Source: Paraburkholderia susongensis (GTDB lineage: Bacteria > Pseudomonadota > Gammaproteobacteria > Burkholderiales > Burkholderiaceae). Taken from it: a stretch of 64,000 bases of DNA. Made by a program: the position numbers and the translations under genes. The notes beneath the pieces were generated by a model. It was given only the letters and a program-made list of their open reading frames with translations, ran no database searches and had not been told where the DNA came from. How positions within the stretch are numbered: the stretch's first letter is position 1; every line of letters starts with the position of its first letter. Of this stretch, positions 1-10,000 are shown in pieces. Location of the stretch: NCBI RefSeq assembly GCF_900177725.1, contig NZ_FXAT01000003.1:310001-374000 (forward strand), given 5' to 3'.

Positions 1-3000
1 ATGCTCGTCGTTGCGCAGCAATTCGGCTAGCTGCTCGGCGAGCCGTTGACCGTCAGCCTGCCGGTGGTCGGACAGATTGCGGACTGCATCGAAGAGTTGC
101 CAGTTGCCCTGCCGCAGTGCGTCTACCGCGGCCTGTGCCTGAGCGATCGCGATGCCGACTGCGGTTTCGGAGGTTTCGAGCGACATGGTGGCGAGAGTCA
201 TCACCAGCGTGGAATCCTCAGCATTCGCCAGCGCAGCGAGCAGCGCCTGCGCGGACTCCGCCGTGCGTTGACGCGCACCCGACTCGCCGGGAGCATAGCG
301 GGCCGCGCGATCGGCCACCGCCGACACGAGGCTCGCGACCGTAGCACGTTGCGCGCCGGCCTTCTGCGTAACATCCGACACCAGCTTGCCCACGTTGGCC
401 GCGTTCAATGTCTGCGCCGGTACGAGGCCGAAAACGCTGGATGCGCGTTGAAGCGCGATCTGCCAGTGCGCCGCCGACGGCAACTGCTCCTCGCGAAGTT
501 CCGCGTCGTCCGGCAGCCGGTCAATGTCAGGTTCGAAAGGGCCGCCGTGGTACAGGAAACGGCGGTTCGTCTGTGCCGAAAAAGCCAGGATCAAGAGGTT
601 CTGTAGCTCCGTCGGCAAACCCATTGGCCTCGGCTGATCGATCCATTCGCGCAGCTTCCCGACGGTCAACGGCCCACCGCCTTCGAGCGCGATGCGTTGC
701 GTAAAGTGGGACTGCCAGTAAGTCTCGATCAGCAAGTGCGTCTCGGCCATCTGACCGAGTTTCAACGGGTTGACGATGGAGCGCACGATTCTTCGCGACG
801 CCTGATCTGCGACGAGGCTTCGCTGTTGTGGAGCATCGATCGCGGTTCGGACTTCAGTCCAGACTTTCCTCACATTGGGAAGCTTGATTTCGTTGTCAAA
901 CAGCGGATGTGCCGGGTACTGATGGGTAAAAAGCTGACCTAGCAGATCTTCAAAAGCAGCCTTGAAATCGGCGCCGACGGGTGGTCTTGGCGTCAGCGTC
1001 GGATCGAGTGAGCGGAACTGTTGCTCCGCAGTGAGGACATGAGACACCGCTTCTTCTGGCTGCGTGGAGATGCCGTATGCGACCTCGAGCGCACTACGGA
1101 GCTTTGCCCGTAGCGAATCGCGCTGGTTTCTGGCCAGAACCCGAGCCTGCGCGCGATCGACAATGGACAGATGAGCCGCGTGCTGGTCGAAGCGTTCACC
1201 CTGGAGGATGTAGTCGAGAATGACATATCGGCCGAGGTCATTCAATGCCTTCTGGCTCAGGAAAGACGGCAGCCACACGAGGGTCCGGGTGCTCCCGCCA
1301 CGGTAATCGCCCAGTCGGGCCAGATCGTCGTTGGGAGTCCGATTGGGTTCGTCGAACGGAAAGTCGAGGATAACGCTCCAGGCGCCGGAGCGGCCCTTGA
1401 GTTCCTCGTCCCGCATTTCACGCACGTTTGCGTAAAACACCTCAGCCTCGCGCTTCGTACCGCGCCAGGAAAAGTCATAGGTCAGAAAGAGCCCACCGTT
1501 GTCCTGCATGCCCAACTGGTCGAACAGGAGTTCGCGCACCTTCTTGCGGCGGTTGCCCGGGTTATCTATGGCCTTCGCCTGATCCAGCACCCGTTCGAGA
1601 TCGACACCGGTGATCTGGATCGATACCAGTGGGTTGCCATCTTCCGTGACCTTGATTTCGCCGATTTCGCCAGCCCAGTCACGGACCTTACGCAGCACCT
1701 GCTGCGCCTCCTGTCCGGGAATGGGTGACCTAAATGTGCCGTGATTCAACGCGGCGAGCCGTTGAGCTGTCAGCGCCTTCAGCGATTCGACATTCGGCAC
1801 CAGTGCGGACAGCAGCAAGGTCTTTAGCAGTCGCGCATCGTTGCGCAGATTTCTCGCAAGAGTGGGATCGGCCTGCCCCAGTTTGCAGGCTTCCCATGTC
1901 ACGCCATGTTTAGCCTCAAGCATCGGCAGCAGGCGCTGGTTGTAAAGCCGTTTTGCGTTTTCGAATTGCACGCGCATTGCTTCGAACGGCTCGTCGCCGT
2001 CGGCGATCACGTCCCACAGATCGCCCACCGGGATCAGTTGACCGAGCTCCAGGTCATCGCGCCGGTCCACCAGCAGTTGTAGCATGAGCTTCAGCGCAGT
2101 GCGCTCGCGCTGCAACGCGGCCGACACGGCGATCAGCGTCTGCACAAGTGCCGGGCTGAACGGGTAGACCTTGCGGAACATCTCCCGATCCGCTTCCGTC
2201 GTGAGCAGCGTGTCCAGCACGTCGCGCCGCAACCTCAGCACTTCGTCGAAGGCCGCTGTCAGCGTTGCCTTTGCCGCGTCGTTGATCGGACGCAGCACGC
2301 GCTTCTCGGCGATGGCCGGGAGGTTACGGTCTTCGAGCGTGATCCGGTGAAAACGGGCTTCCCAATGGCGTAGCACGTCGGTGAATTGCACGCCGATGGC
2401 GCCGGGCAGGTTGTCGCCCACCAGTTCGCGCAGATCACGCTGGCGCGCGACGAAGCTGATCAACGGAACCGGCCGGTCGGCGTTGGTCGCCTCGACGAGC
2501 TTGACCAGCTTGGTGCCCTCACGGCTGACGAAGTTGACATCCGCTGCGTGACTCGCGAGCCACAACACCAGTTCGTCGAGGAACAGAATGACTGCATCGT
2601 AGCCGAGGTCCTGCGCGTGCCGGCTCATGATCGCGAGGCCGTCGTCCAGCGACACGAACGATTCGCTGTCGCCGGCCAGCGAGCGATAAGCGGAGAAGAA
2701 CTGCGCGATCAAATCGCCTACGAGGCGCGCGCGTTCGGGGCCGTTGGGCGGCTCCAGCATCGCGGCTTCGAAGCTCGTTGCGTCCCATCCGGTGTCCAAT
2801 GCACCCCATCCGCTGCCGCCGGTGGCGCTTCCTTCGTTCAGCTTGCTGAAAAAGGCTTCGTCTCCCAGACGGGTCCGGAACGCCTCTGCATCGCGGAACA
2901 GTTCCTCGGCCAGATAGAAGCCTGGAATCGGCGCTTCGGGATGCAAATGCCGGACATACTCGGCGTACTGGCCGAGAATGCCGGACTCCATGTCTCGGGC

Positions 3001-3369
3001 ACCGATCATGTGATACGGCACCATCAAAAAGCGCTTGCCCTGCGTCCAGGTGGTTTGCGCGACAGCGTCGGCCAATTCGGGGATCGCGCGCGCCTGCATG
3101 TTTCCCGCGAGCAGCAGGTTAAGCACGGCCATGAAGTGGCTCTTGCCCGAGCCGAACGAGCCATGCAAGTAAGCCGCTTTGCTCGCGCCGGAAAGCACTG
3201 CTTGCTGGACGAACCCCAGCGCATTCTTGAACGCGTCCGCGAGCTGCGGCGTGACGACGTAATCGCGCAGTGTCTGCTCGGGGTGCGTGACGCCCTCGGA
3301 CAGTTTCAGCACGAAGTCGCCCTGGTGAACCCGCTCGGGTATCGAAATGAGCTCTTTGATCAATGGCAT
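1..3369 (-). CDS. pglY: BREX type 2 ATPase PglY (partial, runs off left edge)
   Basis: The reading frame stays open from an ATG at 3369 to base 1, giving 1123 residues without a stop; the C-terminus is outside the window. PglY is the large P-loop ATPase of BREX-2 (Pgl) phage defence. A Walker A motif (GSFGSGKS, Lys76) lies in the N-terminal 80 residues and a Walker B (ILFLDE, Asp265-Glu266) follows. The rest is helical with no other motif I recognise. It starts 33 nt after the pglX stop, so it belongs to the pglW-pglX-pglY operon. The ribosome binding site before the ATG is poor, so it may depend on translation of pglX. Family assignment rests on the P-loop, the size and the neighbours. Confidence 0.88.
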   Translation of the reverse strand, partial: MPLIKELISIPERVHQGDFVLKLSEGVTHPEQTLRDYVVTPQLADAFKNALGFVQQAVLSGASKAAYLHGSFGSGKSHFMAVLNLLLAGNMQARAIPELADAVAQTTWTQGKRFLMVPYHMIGARDMESGILGQYAEYVRHLHPEAPIPGFYLAEELFRDAEAFRTRLGDEAFFSKLNEGSATGGSGWGALDTGWDATSFEAAMLEPPNGPERARLVGDLIAQFFSAYRSLAGDSESFVSLDDGLAIMSRHAQDLGYDAVILFLDELVLWLASHAADVNFVSREGTKLVKLVEATNADRPVPLISFVARQRDLRELVGDNLPGAIGVQFTDVLRHWEARFHRITLEDRNLPAIAEKRVLRPINDAAKATLTAAFDEVLRLRRDVLDTLLTTEADREMFRKVYPFSPALVQTLIAVSAALQRERTALKLMLQLLVDRRDDLELGQLIPVGDLWDVIADGDEPFEAMRVQFENAKRLYNQRLLPMLEAKHGVTWEACKLGQADPTLARNLRNDARLLKTLLLSALVPNVESLKALTAQRLAALNHGTFRSPIPGQEAQQVLRKVRDWAGEIGEIKVTEDGNPLVSIQITGVDLERVLDQAKAIDNPGNRRKKVRELLFDQLGMQDNGGLFLTYDFSWRGTKREAEVFYANVREMRDEELKGRSGAWSVILDFPFDEPNRTPNDDLARLGDYRGGSTRTLVWLPSFLSQKALNDLGRYVILDYILQGERFDQHAAHLSIVDRAQARVLARNQRDSLRAKLRSALEVAYGISTQPEEAVSHVLTAEQQFRSLDPTLTPRPPVGADFKAAFEDLLGQLFTHQYPAHPLFDNEIKLPNVRKVWTEVRTAIDAPQQRSLVADQASRRIVRSIVNPLKLGQMAETHLLIETYWQSHFTQRIALEGGGPLTVGKLREWIDQPRPMGLPTELQNLLILAFSAQTNRRFLYHGGPFEPDIDRLPDDAELREEQLPSAAHWQIALQRASSVFGLVPAQTLNAANVGKLVSDVTQKAGAQRATVASLVSAVADRAARYAPGESGARQRTAESAQALLAALANAEDSTLVMTLATMSLETSETAVGIAIAQAQAAVDALRQGNWQLFDAVRNLSDHRQADGQRLAEQLAELLRNDEH

Positions 3370-3402
3370 AGGAGGCTTCTCAGGTTCGCTTTTCTTTGTA
3401 CT

Positions 3403-6400
3403 TTAGGCTAGTTTCCGGCGTCTGCCGCGTCTACGGCCGGCCAACGCGGCGGCCGGCTTCCAGGCGCGAAGATCGTCGAAGGTGTAACCCAGTTCCCGGG
3501 CCTGGTCCGCGAGGAAGCCGGCGTAGTAATCGCCCATACGCTCGCCGAAGGTCGGATCGACTTCGTTGTGCCGCTGCTTGAGCCACGGCACGAGTTCGAG
3601 CAGGCCGGACAGCAACGGTTGCAGGCGCTCGCGCGGCCACCCCTCGTTGTCTTTCATTTCAAGGTAGCAAGCGGCGATAGCCGTAGCTTGTTGCAGGTGG
3701 TTCCAACCGGCCCATGCGATGACGAGGCTGGTGTCGGCGCCGCGTTCGCAGTGTGGGTAGCTGATCCAGCGTTCCTTCGGGACGTCCAGACCGCCTCGCA
3801 GGCGCCAGAAGTCGGTTTTCAGGAAGTCTTTGTTCTGATACTTCGGCGGCACTGGGATCTTGCCGACGTCCTCGCCTGCGTCCTCGCGGCGTTGCTGTGC
3901 CCAAGTGTCTTCCCACTGCGCGTGCTTGCGTAAGCCGCTGTCGGTGTAGCGCAGCACCGGCAGAAAGGGCACCGATTCGCTCGCGACGAGTTCGGCCACG
4001 ACCTGGCCTACGTCGAAGTCAGAATGGCCAGCGTATAGCTCGGCGATCTGCATGAAGTCGGTGTTGGTGCGCACTGCGTCGGCGAGGCGGCTAACGGTGG
4101 TGAGTTGGGGTGGTTGGTCGTCGCTGACTGGCCACAAGTGTGGGGCTTCAAGGTGGTCGAGTAGCCAGTCTCGCAGTGCGGCACGCTCCAGATCCTCCCA
4201 GGCAGGCGTATTCCAGCGGCGCTTGTACTCGGGTCGCTCGATGAGGCCGATGTTGCGGTCTCGCTCGATCAGGTCAACGCGGCGCTGGACGACCTGTCGG
4301 TAGTCCTCGGGCCAGTGTGTTGGGATCTCCGTGATCGGGATGGAGCCGTGGCGTTCGAACCAAGTGGAGGCCTCTTTGCCTGACGCAATGCGGCGAGCCA
4401 GCACGATCTCGAAAGCGCGCTCGCCAATGCTAATTTCCGGTGGCGTGGAGAACTCAAGGCATTCTGCGGAAGTTTCTGGGGATAACAGTTCATACAGGCG
4501 ATAGCACTGCCAATCAAGCTCCTCCTGAAGAGCCACCATCCTTTTGCACAGCAAAACTCCCCACTTTCGGGCGGAATCAAGTTGGGATCTGGATGGAAGA
4601 GCGACACTGCGACCAGTAGGACCAGTCAGCAGATGCGTAGGTCGCTCGCCCTGGAGTTCACGAGCCAGTTTGTCAAGTTTGTTGGCCAACTCTAGTGGCC
4701 AGCTCTTTGGCAGGGGAAATGCGGCTAGTTTTGTCGGTGCGAACTCATATGTATCGAACGCGGAGTCGCCAGTAGTCCTCGCACCTTGAGAATCCGTTGA
4801 ATCTCCCTTGTTGAAGCAGACTTGCTTCAACCAAAAGCAAGCCGTAGACGAGTTCAACAGTCCTAGAAGACCAACGTAGGTAGCCGGATCACTTCCCGGT
4901 GTCAACTTGATAATCGGCGCCGATTGCTTGAAGAGATGTTCCCCATGGTCGACGGCGAAGTGATTGTGGGTAGCCACGAAAGCCCCGACGATCGTCATCG
5001 GCGTTCGGAGCCTCGAACGATAGACCTCCCGTAGATCCCACCAGCGTAGCCCCCGCTCTTCTACTGGCACTCCAAAGGCTTTTCTCCCCCGTAGGGAAGT
5101 CCGATACCGCCAAAGAAAGGCGATGTGAGAGTGTCTGGCGCTCTCGGGTAAGTCGCTTCCATCAGGCGCATACGGCCAAAGGACAACATCAGGGCCAGCA
5201 CAGCTCCAGTCCCGAATTCCGTCGCCCTCGACGATCGGTCGGTAGTGTTCAACGTGGAGCCTCGTTACAGCATTTTGAGGAACCATCAGGCAATTGTCTT
5301 CCCCGGTGATGATGTGATAGCCAAGGTCCCCTCCGATGTCATCAATCGTATTTTCAGCGATGGCCTCTATCTGCTCTCGGAGATCAGCAACGCCTCCGCC
5401 TCCGATACTCCACGGATGCCTGCAATAGGTGGCCCTAGACGTGTCGCTCACGCTTATAAAATCGCCCTCCGATCCCGCGCAGTCTATCTGGCCAACGATG
5501 GCTGACCAGACGAGTCCGTGTGCTGGGTCATCAGGCGTTCTCGGCTCACCCCTGATGCCCATGACAGTGCGAACCGCCTCGCCCACTGGCCTACGATGAC
5601 GACCGAACAGAATCACTGTCGGTGTACCGTGCCCCGGTATGTAGGCACCCGAAGTGTCAACAACGTGCGTCAGATCCAGCCGCGGCAATACCTCCTTGAT
5701 CAATTTACTGCCGAATTCGCGCTTCATGAACGAATTGGCGGTAATCAGCCCGACGTAGCCTGCGGACCGGCCGTTGCCGGTCACGGCGAGATCAAAAAAA
5801 CGTTCGGTGAACGGGCAACCAAGCGAATACTGGCGATGGCAGCTAGCGTATCGCCGCCGATACGCCGCGTTCAGTGCTGTATCCCTAACAACGATATACG
5901 GCGGGTTGCCCACCACCGCATGGTACTGCTGCCCCAAAACACGGTTGACCTCCTCCAGATCCTCGCTGGCGTACGCATGAGCGAGCTCGGTCCCGGCATA
6001 AGCCTCAGCGGCTCCAAACATGTCATCAGTGGCCGACAGACCAAAGCGCTTGCCGTGTAGAAGACTGTCGCCAATAGCCACATTCAGTTTGAAGTTCGGT
6101 GCTTCTGAAAGGCGATGCACGTCGCTCACCTTGAGCGCAGCCACGAGCAACCGGAAGCGCGCAATCGCCACGGCGAACGGATTCAGATCGACGCCCGCCA
6201 CGGCGTCCAGTGCTTTCTGCGCGACATCGCGCCGATTGCGCGCAGGCTCGTTACGCGACCATTCATCCACGAGCCGATAAAAGCCCCCCAGCAAGAAGTG
6301 CCCACTACCGCAAGTCGGATCGATCATCCGCACTTCACGAAACCCGAATTCACGGATGGCCGGTGTCAGCGTGCGATCGAGGATAAATTCCTCGACGAAC

Positions 6401-7023
6401 TCCGGGGTTTGCAGCAGCGCATAGCGCTTGCGAGTGGCCTCAGACAGATCCTGATACAGATCGCCAAGGAAGCGCGTGTTCCAATCGGGGTCCGTGAAGT
6501 CATGAATCAGCGTGCCGGTGTTCGGGTCCACCTTCTGCCAGAACTGACGCAGTTCCATCGCAGCATCGCCGCTGATGCCCAGTCGGAAAACCGGGTTGTG
6601 CCCTTCATCAAAGAACGTATGCAGACCCGGCAGCGTGCCTGCCTCAAGGAAGGCGCCCAGCAGATATTCGCGGTCGCTATGCGTGGGATGCGCCCGGAAG
6701 TAAGCCTCGTGCCGATCGCGTGCCAATGCCAGCCGGCCTGACTCGGGCGTGCCGCCTAGCCACGGACGATCCACGAGACTGTTGTCTTCGATGAAGCGGA
6801 TGAATACGCACGAAAGCAGCCAATGCACGCCCGCCTGCGTGATGACCTGTTCCGCCCAGCTATCGAAGGTCTCGGCGGTTCGTTCCGCATCACGCGCAGC
6901 TTGCCATTCAGCAGTCAAACCAGCCTTGAGTTCGGATACGTCGGCGATGCGTTGCCGTAGATCGTCCTCCAGCCGCTTGAGCTGGCGAGTGAGATCGGCG
7001 AGGAGTTGCGTAGCGTTAATCAA
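3403..7023 (-). CDS. pglX: BREX type 2 adenine-specific DNA methyltransferase PglX
   Basis: PglX is the BREX methyltransferase that marks host DNA at N6-adenine and is needed for phage exclusion. The 1206-residue protein has the SAM-binding motif DPTCGSG (residues 235-241) and the catalytic NPPY (373-376), in the order expected of gamma-type N6-adenine methylases. The C-terminal two thirds would hold target recognition and BREX-specific helical regions, ending in a basic Arg/Lys tail. I prefer the TTG at 7023 because AGAGAAG lies just upstream and the N-terminus then begins with the typical helix (INATQLLADLTRQL). An ATG at 7089 in the same frame would overlap the pglW end and add 22 unlikely residues. 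The spacer to pglW is 37 nt. Confidence 0.92.
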   Translation of the reverse strand: MINATQLLADLTRQLKRLEDDLRQRIADVSELKAGLTAEWQAARDAERTAETFDSWAEQVITQAGVHWLLSCVFIRFIEDNSLVDRPWLGGTPESGRLALARDRHEAYFRAHPTHSDREYLLGAFLEAGTLPGLHTFFDEGHNPVFRLGISGDAAMELRQFWQKVDPNTGTLIHDFTDPDWNTRFLGDLYQDLSEATRKRYALLQTPEFVEEFILDRTLTPAIREFGFREVRMIDPTCGSGHFLLGGFYRLVDEWSRNEPARNRRDVAQKALDAVAGVDLNPFAVAIARFRLLVAALKVSDVHRLSEAPNFKLNVAIGDSLLHGKRFGLSATDDMFGAAEAYAGTELAHAYASEDLEEVNRVLGQQYHAVVGNPPYIVVRDTALNAAYRRRYASCHRQYSLGCPFTERFFDLAVTGNGRSAGYVGLITANSFMKREFGSKLIKEVLPRLDLTHVVDTSGAYIPGHGTPTVILFGRHRRPVGEAVRTVMGIRGEPRTPDDPAHGLVWSAIVGQIDCAGSEGDFISVSDTSRATYCRHPWSIGGGGVADLREQIEAIAENTIDDIGGDLGYHIITGEDNCLMVPQNAVTRLHVEHYRPIVEGDGIRDWSCAGPDVVLWPYAPDGSDLPESARHSHIAFLWRYRTSLRGRKAFGVPVEERGLRWWDLREVYRSRLRTPMTIVGAFVATHNHFAVDHGEHLFKQSAPIIKLTPGSDPATYVGLLGLLNSSTACFWLKQVCFNKGDSTDSQGARTTGDSAFDTYEFAPTKLAAFPLPKSWPLELANKLDKLARELQGERPTHLLTGPTGRSVALPSRSQLDSARKWGVLLCKRMVALQEELDWQCYRLYELLSPETSAECLEFSTPPEISIGERAFEIVLARRIASGKEASTWFERHGSIPITEIPTHWPEDYRQVVQRRVDLIERDRNIGLIERPEYKRRWNTPAWEDLERAALRDWLLDHLEAPHLWPVSDDQPPQLTTVSRLADAVRTNTDFMQIAELYAGHSDFDVGQVVAELVASESVPFLPVLRYTDSGLRKHAQWEDTWAQQRREDAGEDVGKIPVPPKYQNKDFLKTDFWRLRGGLDVPKERWISYPHCERGADTSLVIAWAGWNHLQQATAIAACYLEMKDNEGWPRERLQPLLSGLLELVPWLKQRHNEVDPTFGERMGDYYAGFLADQARELGYTFDDLRAWKPAAALAGRRRGRRRKLA

Positions 7024-7060
7024 GGTCTTCTCTTTTATTGTCGGTTGTAGCGTGTGGCCG

Positions 7061-10000
7061 TCAGTGCGCCTGTACAGCAACCGCTGCACGATGCACGTCG
7101 TCGACCCACGGCTGGGTGAGCGCGGTCACGGCGCTCGCACTGACGAGGGGAACTGGCGTTGCATCGATAAACGCAACACCCGGTTCGTGGCAGGGCAGCA
7201 GCAGCCATACCGCAGGTGTACGCCCAGGGCGGCCAGCGGTCGCCTCCAGATCGCTGACGACGCTCATCAGGTCGTAGCGAGCCAGCAAACCCGCATTGAC
7301 CACCAACAGTGGAGCCGGACTGTCCAGCAAGGCCTTCATCAGTGCCGGGACAGTGCGCTTCACGAGACCAAGCAGATTGCGCCAGTCGCGCGAGCCTGGT
7401 TCAGCGCCGTCTGCCCGCAATACTACAGACCAGTCGACGCCCAACTCGGCGGCCTGAGCGCGCAGTTCACGCAGCAGCAACGCGTCAACGCTAAGCCGCT
7501 CCAGCCCTTGCGGCCGCAGTTCGCTTGTGCCGAACCGTTGCAACAGCTTTGCCTCTGCCCGCTGAGCAATGCGCGGTTCCGTCGTCAAAACCAGCAGGCC
7601 GCCTTGCTTGAGGCTGTGTTGCAAGCGGTCTTCTATCGCTCTTGCGTCGGCTACGGCTACGGCCATCCGAGGTGACGCGCTGTTATCGGCAGTCGAGTAA
7701 TCGACGAATCGGGTGGTTGGGCCGACCGTTGCATGGGTTCCCAAACTCTGTCGCCGGTAGGCGCCGGCACCGTGATCGCAGGACTGGTCCCATTGCAGTG
7801 GCGCGCCAGCCTCTTCCAGCAGACGGTCGAGGTCGGGTCGCTTCGGCAATGGGTCGGCCTCGGGATAGCGGCCATGCACCCGATCCTGCAATTCACGAAT
7901 CTTCAACTCCACTGCGCCGATCAGTGCGCCCATCGATTGCTTCAGTGCCATCAACGCAGACATGCCACGCGGATAGATCTCCTGTCGGCTGGAGAGCGCC
8001 GCCTGGCGCGATGCCATCGTCGCGAGGCGAAGCAGGCGCGCGGAAGCGATCGGCGGAATAGCCATCGCGTCGTCCGCGTCCAGGTCGATGCCGTACGGCG
8101 TCGGCGGCGACACGGCTTCAAGTGCTTCGAGGACGCGGCCCGGTGGCATTAACGGGTCCGCTAACGCGCAGGTATCCGCGACCGTTCCCAGGTGGCGGGC
8201 GTAATCGGCCCACGGTTGGGACGTCGCGACGAGCGCGACCGGGCTGTGCTCGAAGATCTCAAAACGGGGCTTGTCGAGATGCGACTCGGCTTCGAGTGCC
8301 GCCCGCGTGACGGCGCACGCGAGTCGCAGGCGCTCGGCGTCCTCCTGGATCGCACACCCACGCAGCGCCAGCAGCGCGAACGCTACTTCGTGAGCGGTCA
8401 TCACCTGCCCTTGGGACGTAAGCAGCGCATCGAGCTGCGTGCGAAGTTCGGTGAACGCCTTGTTCTTCAGCCAGCGCTCGCGGGCCTTGATCAAGGCTGT
8501 CGTCAGCGTGCCGCGGTCCAGATGGGATGCCTGTGACGCGTCTCCCAATGTCGGCCAGTCGCCGGCGGGAACTTCGTCATCGAGACCCAGGTAGTACGCG
8601 AGCGCGGCTTCCTCCGGGCGATCGTCGCCGGCAGGGCGGCGCGGCAGCAGGATCTCGGCCAGCTCGTTGACGGTAATCGCGCCCCGCGTGTCCTCGCCGT
8701 CGTCGTCGCCGGCCGTGTGCAGGCTGCCGCGCCCCTGCGTAAGGTCCGGCCGCAAATACGCCAGCTCCTTCGCCTTGAGCCGGATCTCCTTGCGGATCTT
8801 GTCCCCGACACCTCGCAGATACCGGAACCGGATGCGGTCGACCGCGAGCAGCTCGCGCGCGTTGTGGATGCCCATGCGCTCGAGCACATCCTGCGCTTCC
8901 AGGCTGTAGCCGAGTTCGGCCATCGTGGTCTGGATCGTGGTGGTCAGCGCGATGGCTTCGAAGCTGTCGGTTGCGGGCGGATGCGTGGTCGACGCGCGTT
9001 CGAAGACATGGCGCCAGGCTCGCAGCATCTCCTCGGCATTGTCGTGACGTTCGCGGAAGTCGCGCCGCAAGGCCTTCGAAAAGAACTCGGCAAGGGGCTG
9101 CCGCACCACGGGATCGAAGACATCGGACTCGATGGTCACCTCGACATCGAGCATGGCCGGTGCCGTCCGGCCATCGCCCCAACGCGGCGGTTTGCCCACT
9201 GCCATTTCGTAGAGCGTGACTGCCGCGGCGAAGCGTTCCGCCGACAGATCCCAACGCCGGTGAGGTCGAAGCGAGAGGAAGGGATCTAGATAGGGCGGCG
9301 TGCCAGCAGTGAGGTTCTCGGCTGGCGTGCGCGTCAACGAAAAATCGAACAGCACGAGCTTGAGCCGCTTCGTGCGCGACTCCGTGATCCCGATGTTGTC
9401 CGGCTTGATGTCGCGGTGGATGACGGCCGCATCCTCGATGTGCCGTACGGCATCGATCAGTTCTTCGCCGAAGCGCTGCAACATGTCGAGCGAAAGCCGC
9501 CCTTCGCGTTTGAGCTTCTGCGCGAGCGTTTCCTCGCCGGCTCGCTTCAGCAGCAATGCAGTACGGCCCGCGACCGTGCGCTTTTCCCGTAGCCCGACGA
9601 TGTTCGCGTGCTGCAGCTTGCCGAGCGCATCGGCTTCCGCTTCGAGGTTTTCGCTCCTGGACGCATCGACGGCAACCTTCAGAACGAGTTCTTCGTCGCT
9701 GCCGTCCGGACGCACGAGCAAAGCGTCGCTGGACGATCCTCTGCCCAGTCGCTTGACCACGGTGAAGCTGCCGTCAATCCGGTCGCCGGGGCCGGCACGG
9801 CTCGGGTCGACGGTACGCTCTGGATCAGGGGCCGTGAGTTCATCCTCGACTTTATCGAGGTCGTCGAGAAACCCTCGGACGGTGTCGTATCGTGTCACGA
9901 CTTCCGGGTTGGTGGCGAACTGAACGAGTTCATGCAGGTGCGTGCTGCAGCCATCGAGGACGTCCGAAAGACGTAGGCCGGGCCCAAGCCGCAGCTTGTC

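Noticed and set aside
7024..7089. Upstream ATG start for pglX
   Set aside because: It would overlap the pglW 3' end with 22 residues unlike the family; the TTG at 7023 has a better upstream AGAGAAG.
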